Assembly: GCA_025993015.1 (NCBI GenBank)
Contig: DAJPFV010000001.1
Coordinates: 62,001 to 126,000, forward strand
Reading direction: 5' to 3'
DNA length: 64,000 nucleotides
From: Coriobacteriaceae bacterium
GTDB taxonomy: Bacteria > Actinomycetota > Coriobacteriia > Coriobacteriales > Coriobacteriaceae
Part shown: piece by piece, positions 25,629-33,252 of the stretch
How the letters are laid out: every line of letters begins with the position of its first letter
Numbering within the stretch: the first letter of the stretch is position 1
Notes under the pieces: model-generated
Told to the model about the DNA's origin: nothing
Databases searched by the model: none
The model's input: the letters and a program-made list of their open reading frames with translations, nothing else
Position numbers and translations under genes: made by a program

Positions 25629-26542
25629 TAGCGCACCTCGCTAGAATCGACGCCGGGCACGCGGCGGCAGGAATACTCGTCCGTGGCGAACTTGGGGATC
25701 TGCACGGTCTCGAGCTCGCGGGCAAGCGCGGCCGAAAGCTCGATGCCGGCGGCGCGGCGAACGGCCTGCACGGCAAGCGGCGCCGAGATGCGGCGGCGGT
25801 AGTCGGCCGAGCCCCACATATTGGTGCCGTAGCTCAGCGCGCACACGGATGCTGCCAGGGCGCGAAGCTCGTCCTCGGAAGGCTGCTCGCCCATAAGGCC
25901 GCACGCCTCGCCCTGCAGCAGGGTCGCGCGCAGCGGGCGGGCGCCCACGGTGACATGCCAGCTGTTGTCCCACCAGGCGGCGGTGACGTTTAAGGAGGGG
26001 AAGTCGGTCGCGGCCTTGCGCACGGCCTCATAGCTCGCGCGGTAATCGTGCTTGACGACCACGACATGCTCGATCACGTCGCGCACGTAGCCCATGTCCA
26101 CGAACTCGGCGAGCGGCACGCGGCCGGCGCTCGTCAGCTCAACATAGGAATCGAGCGCCAGGAAAGCCGAGAGCACGTCCGAGAAGCCAAAGCGGCCGTA
26201 GATGCTGCCGCCCACCGTGGCGGTATTGCGCAGCTGCACACCCACGATATCGTGAACGGCGAACTCGAAGACATTGTTGACAAGCGCGTTGAGCTCGGCA
26301 TGGCGCTCGAGCTGGCGCAGGGTGCACATGGCACCGATGCGAAACTCGGTCTCGGTCTCCTCGATCTGATCGAGTCCGCAGGCCGAAAGGTCAATCGCCG
26401 TCGCCACACGACGCGAACCCAGGCGCATCCAGATGCCGCCGCCCACAATCTTGTTGTTGCGGTTCTTCTGCAAGAGCTCATAGGCTTCGGCCGCGTTTCC
26501 AACACGGACGTAGGTACCGAACTTGAGCACGTTCTCCCCCAT
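25628..26542 (-). CDS. xanthine dehydrogenase-family FAD-binding subunit
   Basis: A 304-residue CoxM/XdhB-like flavoprotein that would pass electrons from the Mo/Fe-S subunit to NAD or another acceptor. The first FAD segment is KIVGGGIWMRLGSRR near residues 32-46 and the second is the QLRNTATVGGSIYGRFG stretch near 107-123. The C-terminal domain is typical of CO dehydrogenase flavoprotein. The start at 26542 lacks a strong ribosome site; a GTG at 26530 is an alternative. Translationally coupled to the next gene (TAATG). Confidence 0.88.
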   Translation of the reverse strand: MGENVLKFGTYVRVGNAAEAYELLQKNRNNKIVGGGIWMRLGSRRVATAIDLSACGLDQIEETETEFRIGAMCTLRQLERHAELNALVNNVFEFAVHDIVGVQLRNTATVGGSIYGRFGFSDVLSAFLALDSYVELTSAGRVPLAEFVDMGYVRDVIEHVVVVKHDYRASYEAVRKAATDFPSLNVTAAWWDNSWHVTVGARPLRATLLQGEACGLMGEQPSEDELRALAASVCALSYGTNMWGSADYRRRISAPLAVQAVRRAAGIELSAALARELETVQIPKFATDEYSCRRVPGVDSSEVR

Positions 26543-26627
26543 CTCTTCACTTGTCCAGTACTTTTAAGTGTACCAAACGAGGGGCCGCAACCTTCCACAG
26601 CACAAAAACCTCCCTCCCATCCATAAC

Positions 26628-26690
26628 TTGCGGTGAAATACGGACTGTTTGTCGGGCTTAGGGCGCCCAACAGTCCGTATTTCACCGCAA
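26628..26690. repeat. TTGCGGTGAAATA hairpin element, copy 3
   Basis: Perfect 22-bp arms at 26628-26649 and 26669-26690, inner arm of the CGGACTGTT type. It is upstream of the FAD subunit gene and downstream of gdhA. The rest of 26543-26756 shows no gene. Confidence 0.88.
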
Positions 26691-26756
26691 CTTAAGGGGC
26701 GGCCGGCAGAGGGCCGAGGGAAATGATCCGTTTTCCTCCGTCGCATGCGGATCAAA

Positions 26757-26786
26757 AAAGGCTCCCGGCGTTGAGCTGAGAGCCTC
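26757..26786 (-). terminator. gdhA terminator
   Basis: Minus strand AGGCTC / GAGCCT stem followed by a run of six T (26759-26754), 24 bases after the gdhA stop. Confidence 0.7.
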
Positions 26787-26810
26787 ATTACATGCTATGT
26801 CAGGCAGGGT

Positions 26811-28166
26811 TTAGCAGACGCCCTGGGCGAGCATGGCGTCGGCAACCTTCAGGAAGCCGGCGATGTTGGCGCCCATGACGAAGTTGCCCTCCTCGCCGTA
26901 CTCCTTGGCGGTGTCGTCCACGTTGTGGAACATGCCGCGCATGAGCTGCTCGAGCTTGCCGTCGACCTCCTCGAAGGTCCAGGACAGGTGCTCGGCGTTC
27001 TGGCTCATCTCCAGGCCGGACACGAGCACGCCGCCGGCGTTCGCAGCCTTGCCGGGCATAAAGGCGACGCCGTTCTCCTGGAAGTAGGTCGTGGCCTCGA
27101 TGGTTGTGGGCATGTTCGCGCCCTCGCCGACCACCTTGCAGCCGTTGGCGACGAGCGCCTGGGCGTCCTCGAGCAGCAGCGTGTTCTCGCGAGCGCAGGG
27201 CAGCGCGATGTCGCAGGGCAGCTGCCACACGCCACGGCCGTCGCCCTCGTGCCACACGGCGTTGGGCTTCTCGTCGACGTACATAGCGAGCGTGACGCCC
27301 TTGTCGTGGCCGGAGCGCTTCTTGTTGTAGACATGCTCGAGCACGGTGTAGTCGATGCCGTCGGGATCCTCGACCCAGCCGTGGGTGTCGGAGCAGGCCA
27401 GGACTTTGCCGCCGAGCTGGGCGACCTTCTGGACCGCGTAGATGGCGACGTTACCGGAGCCGTGAACGACGACGTTCTTGCCCTCGAAGGACTCGCCGCG
27501 GCTCTTGAGGTACTCGTCCACAAAGTAGACCAGACCGTAGCCGGTGGCCTCGGTACGGGCGAGCGAGCCGCCAAAGGAGAGGCCCTTGCCGGTAAGGACG
27601 CCGGTCCACTCGTTGGTCAGGCGCTTGTACTGACCGAACAGGTAGGCAACCTCGCGGCCGCCAACGCCCAGGTCGCCGGCAGGAACGTCGGTGTTGGGGC
27701 CGATGTGGCGATAGAGCTCGGTCATGAAGGACTGGCAGAAGTGCATGATCTCGTTGTTGGACTTGCCCTTGGGGTCAAAGTCGGAACCGCCCTTGCCGCC
27801 GCCCATGGGAAGGGTGGTCAGGCTGTTCTTGAGGATCTGCTCCAGGCCCAGGAACTTGAGCATGCCCAGGGTGACCGTCGGGTTAAAGCGTAGGCCGCCC
27901 TTGTAGGGCCCAATGGCAGAGTTGAACTCGACGCGGTAGCCGCGGTTGACCTGGACCTTGCCCTGGTCGTCGACCCAGGGGACACGGAACATAACGATGC
28001 GCTCGGGCTCGACGAGGCGCTCAAGCAGGGCGGCCTCCTCGTACTCGGGGTGGGCGTCGAGCGCCGGCTGGATGGTACCGAGGATCTCGGTCGCGGCCTG
28101 GATGAACTCAGGCTGCTCGGGATAGCGGGCCTTGAGCTCGTCGAGAACTTTCTGCGTGTAGCTCAT
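26811..28166 (-). CDS. gdhA: NADP-type glutamate dehydrogenase
   Basis: A 451-residue hexameric-type enzyme that makes glutamate from 2-oxoglutarate and ammonia. The active-site lysine lies in PMGGGKGGSDFDPKGKSNNE (about residues 122-141), the substrate segment in DVPAGDLGVGGREVAYLFGQ near 165, and the nucleotide loop in VHGSGNVAIYAVQK near 240. Start MSYTQKVLDE has a TTGGAGGAAGC ribosome site. It appears to be a single-gene unit with its own terminator. The upstream region 28167-28380 has no gene; a TATTAT box near 28240 could be a -10 element but no convincing -35 is seen. Confidence 0.96.
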   Translation of the reverse strand: MSYTQKVLDELKARYPEQPEFIQAATEILGTIQPALDAHPEYEEAALLERLVEPERIVMFRVPWVDDQGKVQVNRGYRVEFNSAIGPYKGGLRFNPTVTLGMLKFLGLEQILKNSLTTLPMGGGKGGSDFDPKGKSNNEIMHFCQSFMTELYRHIGPNTDVPAGDLGVGGREVAYLFGQYKRLTNEWTGVLTGKGLSFGGSLARTEATGYGLVYFVDEYLKSRGESFEGKNVVVHGSGNVAIYAVQKVAQLGGKVLACSDTHGWVEDPDGIDYTVLEHVYNKKRSGHDKGVTLAMYVDEKPNAVWHEGDGRGVWQLPCDIALPCARENTLLLEDAQALVANGCKVVGEGANMPTTIEATTYFQENGVAFMPGKAANAGGVLVSGLEMSQNAEHLSWTFEEVDGKLEQLMRGMFHNVDDTAKEYGEEGNFVMGANIAGFLKVADAMLAQGVC

Positions 28167-28380
28167 GCTTCCTCCAATGATGGGAAACGAAAAGTGTCGG
28201 TCGCGGCACCCTGTGCGCCGCGAACTTTATCGTGTATGGATAATATCGCACTGTTGCGGGAAAGTTTCGCATAAGCAGACGAGCAGATGTTTCGTTTTGA
28301 TTACGATGCAGGTAGAGGCGTTTTTGAGTGCCTGACGTGCAAAACCCGTGTTTCAAACCTGTTTCGTCCACGTGTTCCAA

Positions 28381-28415
28381 ACCACCACATTGAGGACAGG
28401 CGCCTTTGTGGTGGT
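28381..28415 (-). terminator. terminator after the selAB-mobA-DUF3343 cluster
   Basis: ACCACCACA / TGTGGTGGT is a perfect 9-bp stem with an internal GGCGCC; it begins 9 bases after the stop of the last gene. Confidence 0.55.
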
Positions 28416-28423
28416 GTTGACGA

Positions 28424-28819
28424 CTAGAGGATGAGCTGATGATAGTCGGCGGGGGTTATGCGGCCTTCGGTGGCAGCACGGAAGGCGGCGAGCGCATCGC
28501 CCGAGAACGGCATGGCCCAGCACAGGCCGCAGCCGGCGGTGATGGAGCCGGGCAGCGGCATGATGCGCCCGGGCACACCGGCATCCAGGCACAGCTGCTC
28601 GCATTCCATCACATCGAAGGTGCTGTCAAACGACACGATAATCTTGCGCTCATGGTCGAGGGCATCACCGGACGGGCCGCCGCGGTGTGCCTCACGATAC
28701 GCCGCGGCGGCCGCTTCCTCTTCCGCGGTATGCCCGCAGCCTCCGCAGCCGCAGGTACAGGGTTCGGACCCGTCGCAAGTGCAAGGCTCTCCCGTGTCGG
28801 GGCAAATATCGTGAGACAT
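28424..28819 (-). CDS. DUF3343 protein, putative Se/S carrier, with Cys-rich N-terminus
   Basis: A 131-residue protein. The first about 30 residues are unusually cysteine-rich (CPDTGEPCTCDGSEPCTCGC, then GGCGH), suggesting metal or selenium binding. The rest is the DUF3343 fold, with GRIMPLPGSITAGCGLCWA near residues 85-103 where the family has its conserved Cys. Pfam describes this family as a putative Se/S carrier. It is the last gene of selA-selB-selC-mobA, and a second paralogue lies at 56419 in the selD cluster. A role in delivering selenium or sulfur is inferred from both contexts. Start at 28819 has GGGAGA before it. Confidence 0.8.
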   Translation of the reverse strand: MSHDICPDTGEPCTCDGSEPCTCGCGGCGHTAEEEAAAAAYREAHRGGPSGDALDHERKIIVSFDSTFDVMECEQLCLDAGVPGRIMPLPGSITAGCGLCWAMPFSGDALAAFRAATEGRITPADYHQLIL

Positions 28820-28834
28820 GGCATCTCCCATCGT

Positions 28835-29467
28835 CTAGGCGAGCAGCTCGGCTGCCGCAAACTCTTCGGGTGTATTGACGTTTTCGAAGCAGAGCGTGGA
28901 GCCCGCGGCCTTAACGATCTGCGACTCATCCATATAACCGGCCTGAACGCGATTGATCAGGCAGCGAATGCGCTGGCGGTCGCAGGCGAGCAGCTCTTGG
29001 GCAACCGGCGCGCACGCGTCACGGCGCCAGACGGCGCAAAGCGGCTCAATTCCCCGCTCCTCGCGCGGCACGCACACGTCAAGCGCCTCGGCATCAACAT
29101 GATCGGCAAGCGCGTCGATGAGTTCCGACGAGACAAACGGCATGTCGCAGGCGACGATAGCCACGAGCGGCAATCGGGCCGCGGCCAACGAGCTCGCGAT
29201 GCCGCGCATGGCGCCGGCGGGACCGTCGACGTCCATGACTACGCGAGGGAACAGGCCATCAAACGTGCATCTCTCAAGGTAGACCAGCTCGCTGGGGCGC
29301 GAAGTCGTCACGACCAACTCGCCGGCAACTGGCGCCAGCCGGCCCAGCACGCGCTCGATGAGCGGCTCACCGCAAAACGCCATGCGCGCCTTATCGCAGC
29401 CCATGCGCGAGGACAGCCCACCCGCCTGGACGACACAAGAAAGATCGGCACGTCTTACGGTAGTCAT
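28835..29467 (-). CDS. mobA: molybdenum cofactor guanylyltransferase (MobA-like)
   Basis: A 210-residue nucleotidyltransferase. The signature VVQAGGLSSRMGCDKARM near residues 11-28 is the GTP-binding loop of MobA, and DVDGPAGAMRGI and VACDMPFVSSELID follow. It would attach GMP to molybdopterin to give the guanine-dinucleotide cofactor used by FdhF and the oxidoreductase at 33253. The start at 29467 has GGAGGTG nine bases before it; the frame stays open to 29740 across the tRNA-Sec gene, but that part is not coding. It lies 155 bases downstream of selC. Confidence 0.88.
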   Translation of the reverse strand: MTTVRRADLSCVVQAGGLSSRMGCDKARMAFCGEPLIERVLGRLAPVAGELVVTTSRPSELVYLERCTFDGLFPRVVMDVDGPAGAMRGIASSLAAARLPLVAIVACDMPFVSSELIDALADHVDAEALDVCVPREERGIEPLCAVWRRDACAPVAQELLACDRQRIRCLINRVQAGYMDESQIVKAAGSTLCFENVNTPEEFAAAELLA

Positions 29468-29621
29468 ACGGCAAAACACCTCCATCGGCACGTTCAAAAC
29501 CCGGCGCACGAAGCTAAATACCGCCGCCGAAATAGCGGCGCTACGAAAAGCTCGTGCAAAAACAAAACAGCGCCTTTGCGGCACGCAGCAAGACCGCGAG
29601 CACAAAAGCGCTGGTAGCGTA

Positions 29622-29718
29622 TGGCGGGAACGTATGTGAATCGAACACATCCAAGACGTTTTGCACGCCTCGCAACGGTTTTGAGGACCGCGGAGCCCAC
29701 CGGAGCCCATCCGTTCCC
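29622..29718 (-). tRNA. selC: selenocysteine tRNA (UCA)
   Basis: The 97-base minus-strand sequence starts GGGAACG and ends CGTTCCC-G-CCA. The extended D-stem GGGCT/GGCTC has loop CCGGTG, as in E. coli selC. The anticodon loop CCTCAAA (anticodon TCA) sits in the stem CGGT/ACCG, a long variable arm (AGGCGT/ACGTCTT) follows, and the T-arm ATGTG TTCGATT CACAT is 5 bp. The position directly after selA-selB supports the call. The eighth acceptor pair looks like G-A, a small oddity. Confidence 0.95.
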
Positions 29719-29754
29719 AAGTGCGGCGGTATTTTACCAAACCGAGCGGGCTAG

Positions 29755-31722
29755 CTAGCGTAGGGACCTCAGGCCGCCGGCTTCCTTGTCGAGCACTGTA
29801 AAGCGCACGGCATCCAGGTGCTCCAAGATGCTGATAGCACGTTTGCGGGACACACCGAGGGCCTCGCGCAGGGCGCTCGTGGTGGCAGCGCCCCCGGCAG
29901 CCTCGATAGCAGCGGCGACAAGCTCGCGTGCATTCGACTCCACGGTGGCGGACAAGGCAACGTCGCGCTCGACCTTAACGATGGAACGGTTGAGCGAAAG
30001 CTCGCGCAGGGCACGCGTCATGGTGTCGCGATCGAGCTGCAGTTGCTCGCCCACCTCGGGCAACGTCGGTGCATCGAGTCCGGCCTCGTCAAGCAGCGCG
30101 ACGATCCGCTCGCAAGCCTCTCGCACCACGCGTGCCGCCGCGGCGGCCGAATGCGGATCGAACACCTCGGCGCCCTCGGCGGCGCACACGCCACGCGAGC
30201 AGCCCTCGGCAATCAGAGCCGCGGCAACGCCTTCATCAGCGGCAGACCACGCAGCATGGGCAACGGCGCCGGGCGTAAAGCCTGTCTCCTTGGGAGCCGC
30301 CGCGTGCATGGCTGACAGGGTCGCCGCCAGTGCATCCATCGCGGCGTCGAGCACCACGGCGTCCGCCAAGAGGCCCGCATCACCCACGGCAAGCTTGCGA
30401 ACGGAGCCCTGCGCCACCAACCCGCGCAGTGCGGCATCGACCTCGCCGACACCAAGATCCAAAGCCTCAGCAACATCAACCGCCGTAACCGGCAGCATCT
30501 GCAGCGCCAGCCAAGCGCCCACACCGCCCGCGATATCGCCGGACTCGAGCGCCGCGTACAGCACGCGTTCCCCCTCAGTAAGTTCGCGCGAACGGCGGCA
30601 TCGCGACAACAGCACGCGCCCTCCACCAATAAGCATGACCGGCGAATAGGACAGCACCACGGCATGGTCGCCGGCGCGCAGCGGAAGCGGTTCCTCCAAG
30701 CGTACCTGTACGGTACGGGTCTCGCCCACCGCCATGGGGGCCTCGCCCTCCATGAACATGATGCGACCGACAACCTCGGCCGTACCCGCCATCACGTGCA
30801 CACGCGCACCCGACTCGAGCACACGCGGCTTGGCTCCCTCGCGGCCCAAATACGTAAACGTCATCATAAAGCGCATCGTCTGGCCAAAGCGGCCCGCCAC
30901 GCCCAGCATCTCGCCACGGTCAAGCGCCGCGACACCGTCACCAACCAGGTTGAGCGCCACACGCTGACCAGGCAGCGCGCGCGGCGTATCGTCATGCACC
31001 TGAATCCCGCGCACACGACAGACCGTACGCGACGGTAACGCCATCAGCTCGTCACCCACCGCAACCGGCGCATCGTGCAGCGTTCCCGTCACGACGGTGC
31101 CGACGCCCTTGATCGTAAAGCAGCGGTCGATAGGCAGACGCGGTGCGGCATCGGTGAGCTCGGCACGGGCACGGCAAGCATCCCAGCAAGTGGCTACCTG
31201 CTCGTCAAGCGCAGCCAGTAGGCCATCGATCCCCTCGCCTGTCTTGGACGACACAGGCACGATCGGCGCGCCCGCAAACACGGTACCCGACAAAAAGTCA
31301 TCGACATCGAGCTCAGCAAGCTCGGTCATCTCGACATCGGCCAGGTCACACATCGTCAGCGCGACCACCATATGCGTAACGCCCAGCAGCTCCAGCACAT
31401 GCACGTGCTCGCGGGTCTGCGGCATCACGCCCTCGACGGCAGAGACCACCAACACGGCAACATCAATGCCCGTGGCACCCTGCACCATGGCGCGCAAGTA
31501 ATGCGCGTGGCCCGGCACGTCGACCAGGCCGACGATCTTGCCGCTCGGCAGCGCCAGCTCGCCAAAGCCCAGCTCCACGGTCATACCGCGACGGCGCTCA
31601 ACTTCCAGACGGTCGGGATTCTTGCCGGTCAGCGCCTCGATCAGTGCCGACTTACCGTGGTCGACGTGACCCGCCGTGCCAACGATAACGGGACACTCTA
31701 GCAGCGCCTGAACCTCACTCAT
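29755..31722 (-). CDS. selB: selenocysteine-specific elongation factor SelB
   Basis: A 655-residue GTPase that carries Sec-tRNA to UGA codons marked by a SECIS hairpin. G1 is GTAGHVDHGKSALIEALTG (about residues 14-32), the switch region is RLEVERRRGMTVELGFGEL, and G3 is VDVPGHAHYLRAM. Domains II/III follow, and the C-terminal third is a string of winged helices (the SECIS-binding part, GVSRKRAISILEHLDAVRFTV at the end). The start overlaps the selA stop by four bases (ATGA), and tRNA-Sec begins 37 bases after its stop. Confidence 0.96.
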   Translation of the reverse strand: MSEVQALLECPVIVGTAGHVDHGKSALIEALTGKNPDRLEVERRRGMTVELGFGELALPSGKIVGLVDVPGHAHYLRAMVQGATGIDVAVLVVSAVEGVMPQTREHVHVLELLGVTHMVVALTMCDLADVEMTELAELDVDDFLSGTVFAGAPIVPVSSKTGEGIDGLLAALDEQVATCWDACRARAELTDAAPRLPIDRCFTIKGVGTVVTGTLHDAPVAVGDELMALPSRTVCRVRGIQVHDDTPRALPGQRVALNLVGDGVAALDRGEMLGVAGRFGQTMRFMMTFTYLGREGAKPRVLESGARVHVMAGTAEVVGRIMFMEGEAPMAVGETRTVQVRLEEPLPLRAGDHAVVLSYSPVMLIGGGRVLLSRCRRSRELTEGERVLYAALESGDIAGGVGAWLALQMLPVTAVDVAEALDLGVGEVDAALRGLVAQGSVRKLAVGDAGLLADAVVLDAAMDALAATLSAMHAAAPKETGFTPGAVAHAAWSAADEGVAAALIAEGCSRGVCAAEGAEVFDPHSAAAAARVVREACERIVALLDEAGLDAPTLPEVGEQLQLDRDTMTRALRELSLNRSIVKVERDVALSATVESNARELVAAAIEAAGGAATTSALREALGVSRKRAISILEHLDAVRFTVLDKEAGGLRSLR

Positions 31723-33176
31723 CGAACAATCGCCTTCTTAACGCACGCGACGAGCGTCGATGCCGCCGTCTCGATATCGCGGTCACCCACGAGCGTGCGC
31801 ACGTCGAACAGGACGCGATCGTGCGAGGCGCGCGTGACGACCGGCGTGTCGAAATCCTGGACAAGCGAGCGCTTGAGCGCGTCGACGGACAGGCGCCCGT
31901 CGACCGGGCAGACGGCAACGCACATGGTGGGCAGTTCGACGGTAGGCAGCGAACCGCCACCGGGGGTCGACGATTCCTCGACGATCTCCACCTGCACGGC
32001 GCACGGGCAACCAGCCTTATCGAGCCCGGCGACCATACGATCGCGCAGCTTGCGGGCACGTCGCTCCAAATGAGCCTGCGGCAGCGTAAGCATGCTGAGC
32101 ACCGGAATATCGCGATGGGCCACATCGGCGCCGTCCATGTAGATGCGAAGCGTAGCCTCGAGCGCCGTGAGCGCCAACTTGCCCGGGCGCAGGGCGCGCA
32201 TAAGCGGATGCGACCCACAGGCCTGGACCAGGTCGCGACGGCCCATGATAATGCCTGCCTGCGCGGCACCGAGCAGCTTATCGCCCGAGCACGACACCAG
32301 ATCGAGCCCTGCAGCGACCGAAGCCGGCGTGGTTTCCTCGCCGCCGCGCGCCAAGATGTCGTCGGGTAACAGCGCCCCCGAACCCTGGTCTTCATAGAAC
32401 AGCAGGCCGTGCTTATGGGCCAGCGCGGCGAGCTCCCTTGAGCTCACTTCCTCGTGAAAACCCTCGATGCGATAGTTGGAAGGATGGACCTTAAGGATCA
32501 TCGCCGTATCGGACGTGACGGCGCGCTCGTAGTCGCCCAAATGCGTGCGGTTGGTGGCGCCGACCTCGACGAGCTTGGCGCCCGAAGCCTCCATTACATC
32601 GGGGATGCGGAAGCTGCCGCCGATCTCGACAAGCTCGCCGCGGCTGACGATGACCTCCTTGCCTGCGGCATGGGTCGCCAGCACCAGCAGCACGGCGGCG
32701 GCGTTATTGTTAACGACCAGTGCGTCCTCGGCACCAGTAAGCGAGCGGATGAGCTGCGCGGCGTGCTCCTTGCGCGACCCGCGCGAGCAGGTGTCCACAC
32801 TGTACTCGAGCGTGCTGTAGCCGCGCGCGACCTCGTCCACGGCCTTTGCCGCCGACTCCGCGAGCGGGGCGCGGCCCAAGTTGGTATGGATGACCACACC
32901 CGTGGCGTTGACGGCAGGGCGCAGGCTCGGCAGTGCGGAGCGATGCGCACGCCACTCGATGGCCGAAGCCAGCTCGCGCTTGGAGCGCGGATCGGCGCCG
33001 GCACGAATCGCGGCGCGCTCCTCGTCGAGCTCAGCCGTCACGGCGGCATGTACCACCGCGTCGCAGGTCTCCCCCGCCGCCTTCACCACCGGCCACTCGG
33101 CAAGCAGCTCGTTGACGGAGGGAATGGCGCGCAGGCGGGCGCGCACCTCATCGGATATATTCTGGCTATCGCTCAT
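31719..33176 (-). CDS. selA: L-seryl-tRNA(Sec) selenium transferase
   Basis: A 485-residue PLP enzyme that turns Ser-tRNA(Sec) into Sec-tRNA using selenophosphate. The N-terminal tRNA-binding domain (MSDSQNISDEVRARLRAIPS) is followed by the fold-type I core; INLGRAPLAESAAKA-type sequence lies near residue 96, and the PLP lysine is in SCSGDKLLGAAQAGIIMG near 293. Length fits the bacterial family. It follows the molybdopterin oxidoreductase gene by 76 bases, has a GAAAGG ribosome site, and overlaps selB. Confidence 0.96.
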   Translation of the reverse strand: MSDSQNISDEVRARLRAIPSVNELLAEWPVVKAAGETCDAVVHAAVTAELDEERAAIRAGADPRSKRELASAIEWRAHRSALPSLRPAVNATGVVIHTNLGRAPLAESAAKAVDEVARGYSTLEYSVDTCSRGSRKEHAAQLIRSLTGAEDALVVNNNAAAVLLVLATHAAGKEVIVSRGELVEIGGSFRIPDVMEASGAKLVEVGATNRTHLGDYERAVTSDTAMILKVHPSNYRIEGFHEEVSSRELAALAHKHGLLFYEDQGSGALLPDDILARGGEETTPASVAAGLDLVSCSGDKLLGAAQAGIIMGRRDLVQACGSHPLMRALRPGKLALTALEATLRIYMDGADVAHRDIPVLSMLTLPQAHLERRARKLRDRMVAGLDKAGCPCAVQVEIVEESSTPGGGSLPTVELPTMCVAVCPVDGRLSVDALKRSLVQDFDTPVVTRASHDRVLFDVRTLVGDRDIETAASTLVACVKKAIVR

Positions 33177-33252
33177 GTGCGGCCTTTCAAAACCAAAGGT
33201 GAATCAATCGTTCGAACGTCAAACTATCAGCCAATTCGATCGGCTGAGTCAA

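Noticed and set aside
29467..29740. N-terminal extension of the MobA-like protein to 29740
   Set aside because: That stretch is the tRNA-Sec gene and its flank; a good ribosome site supports the start at 29467.
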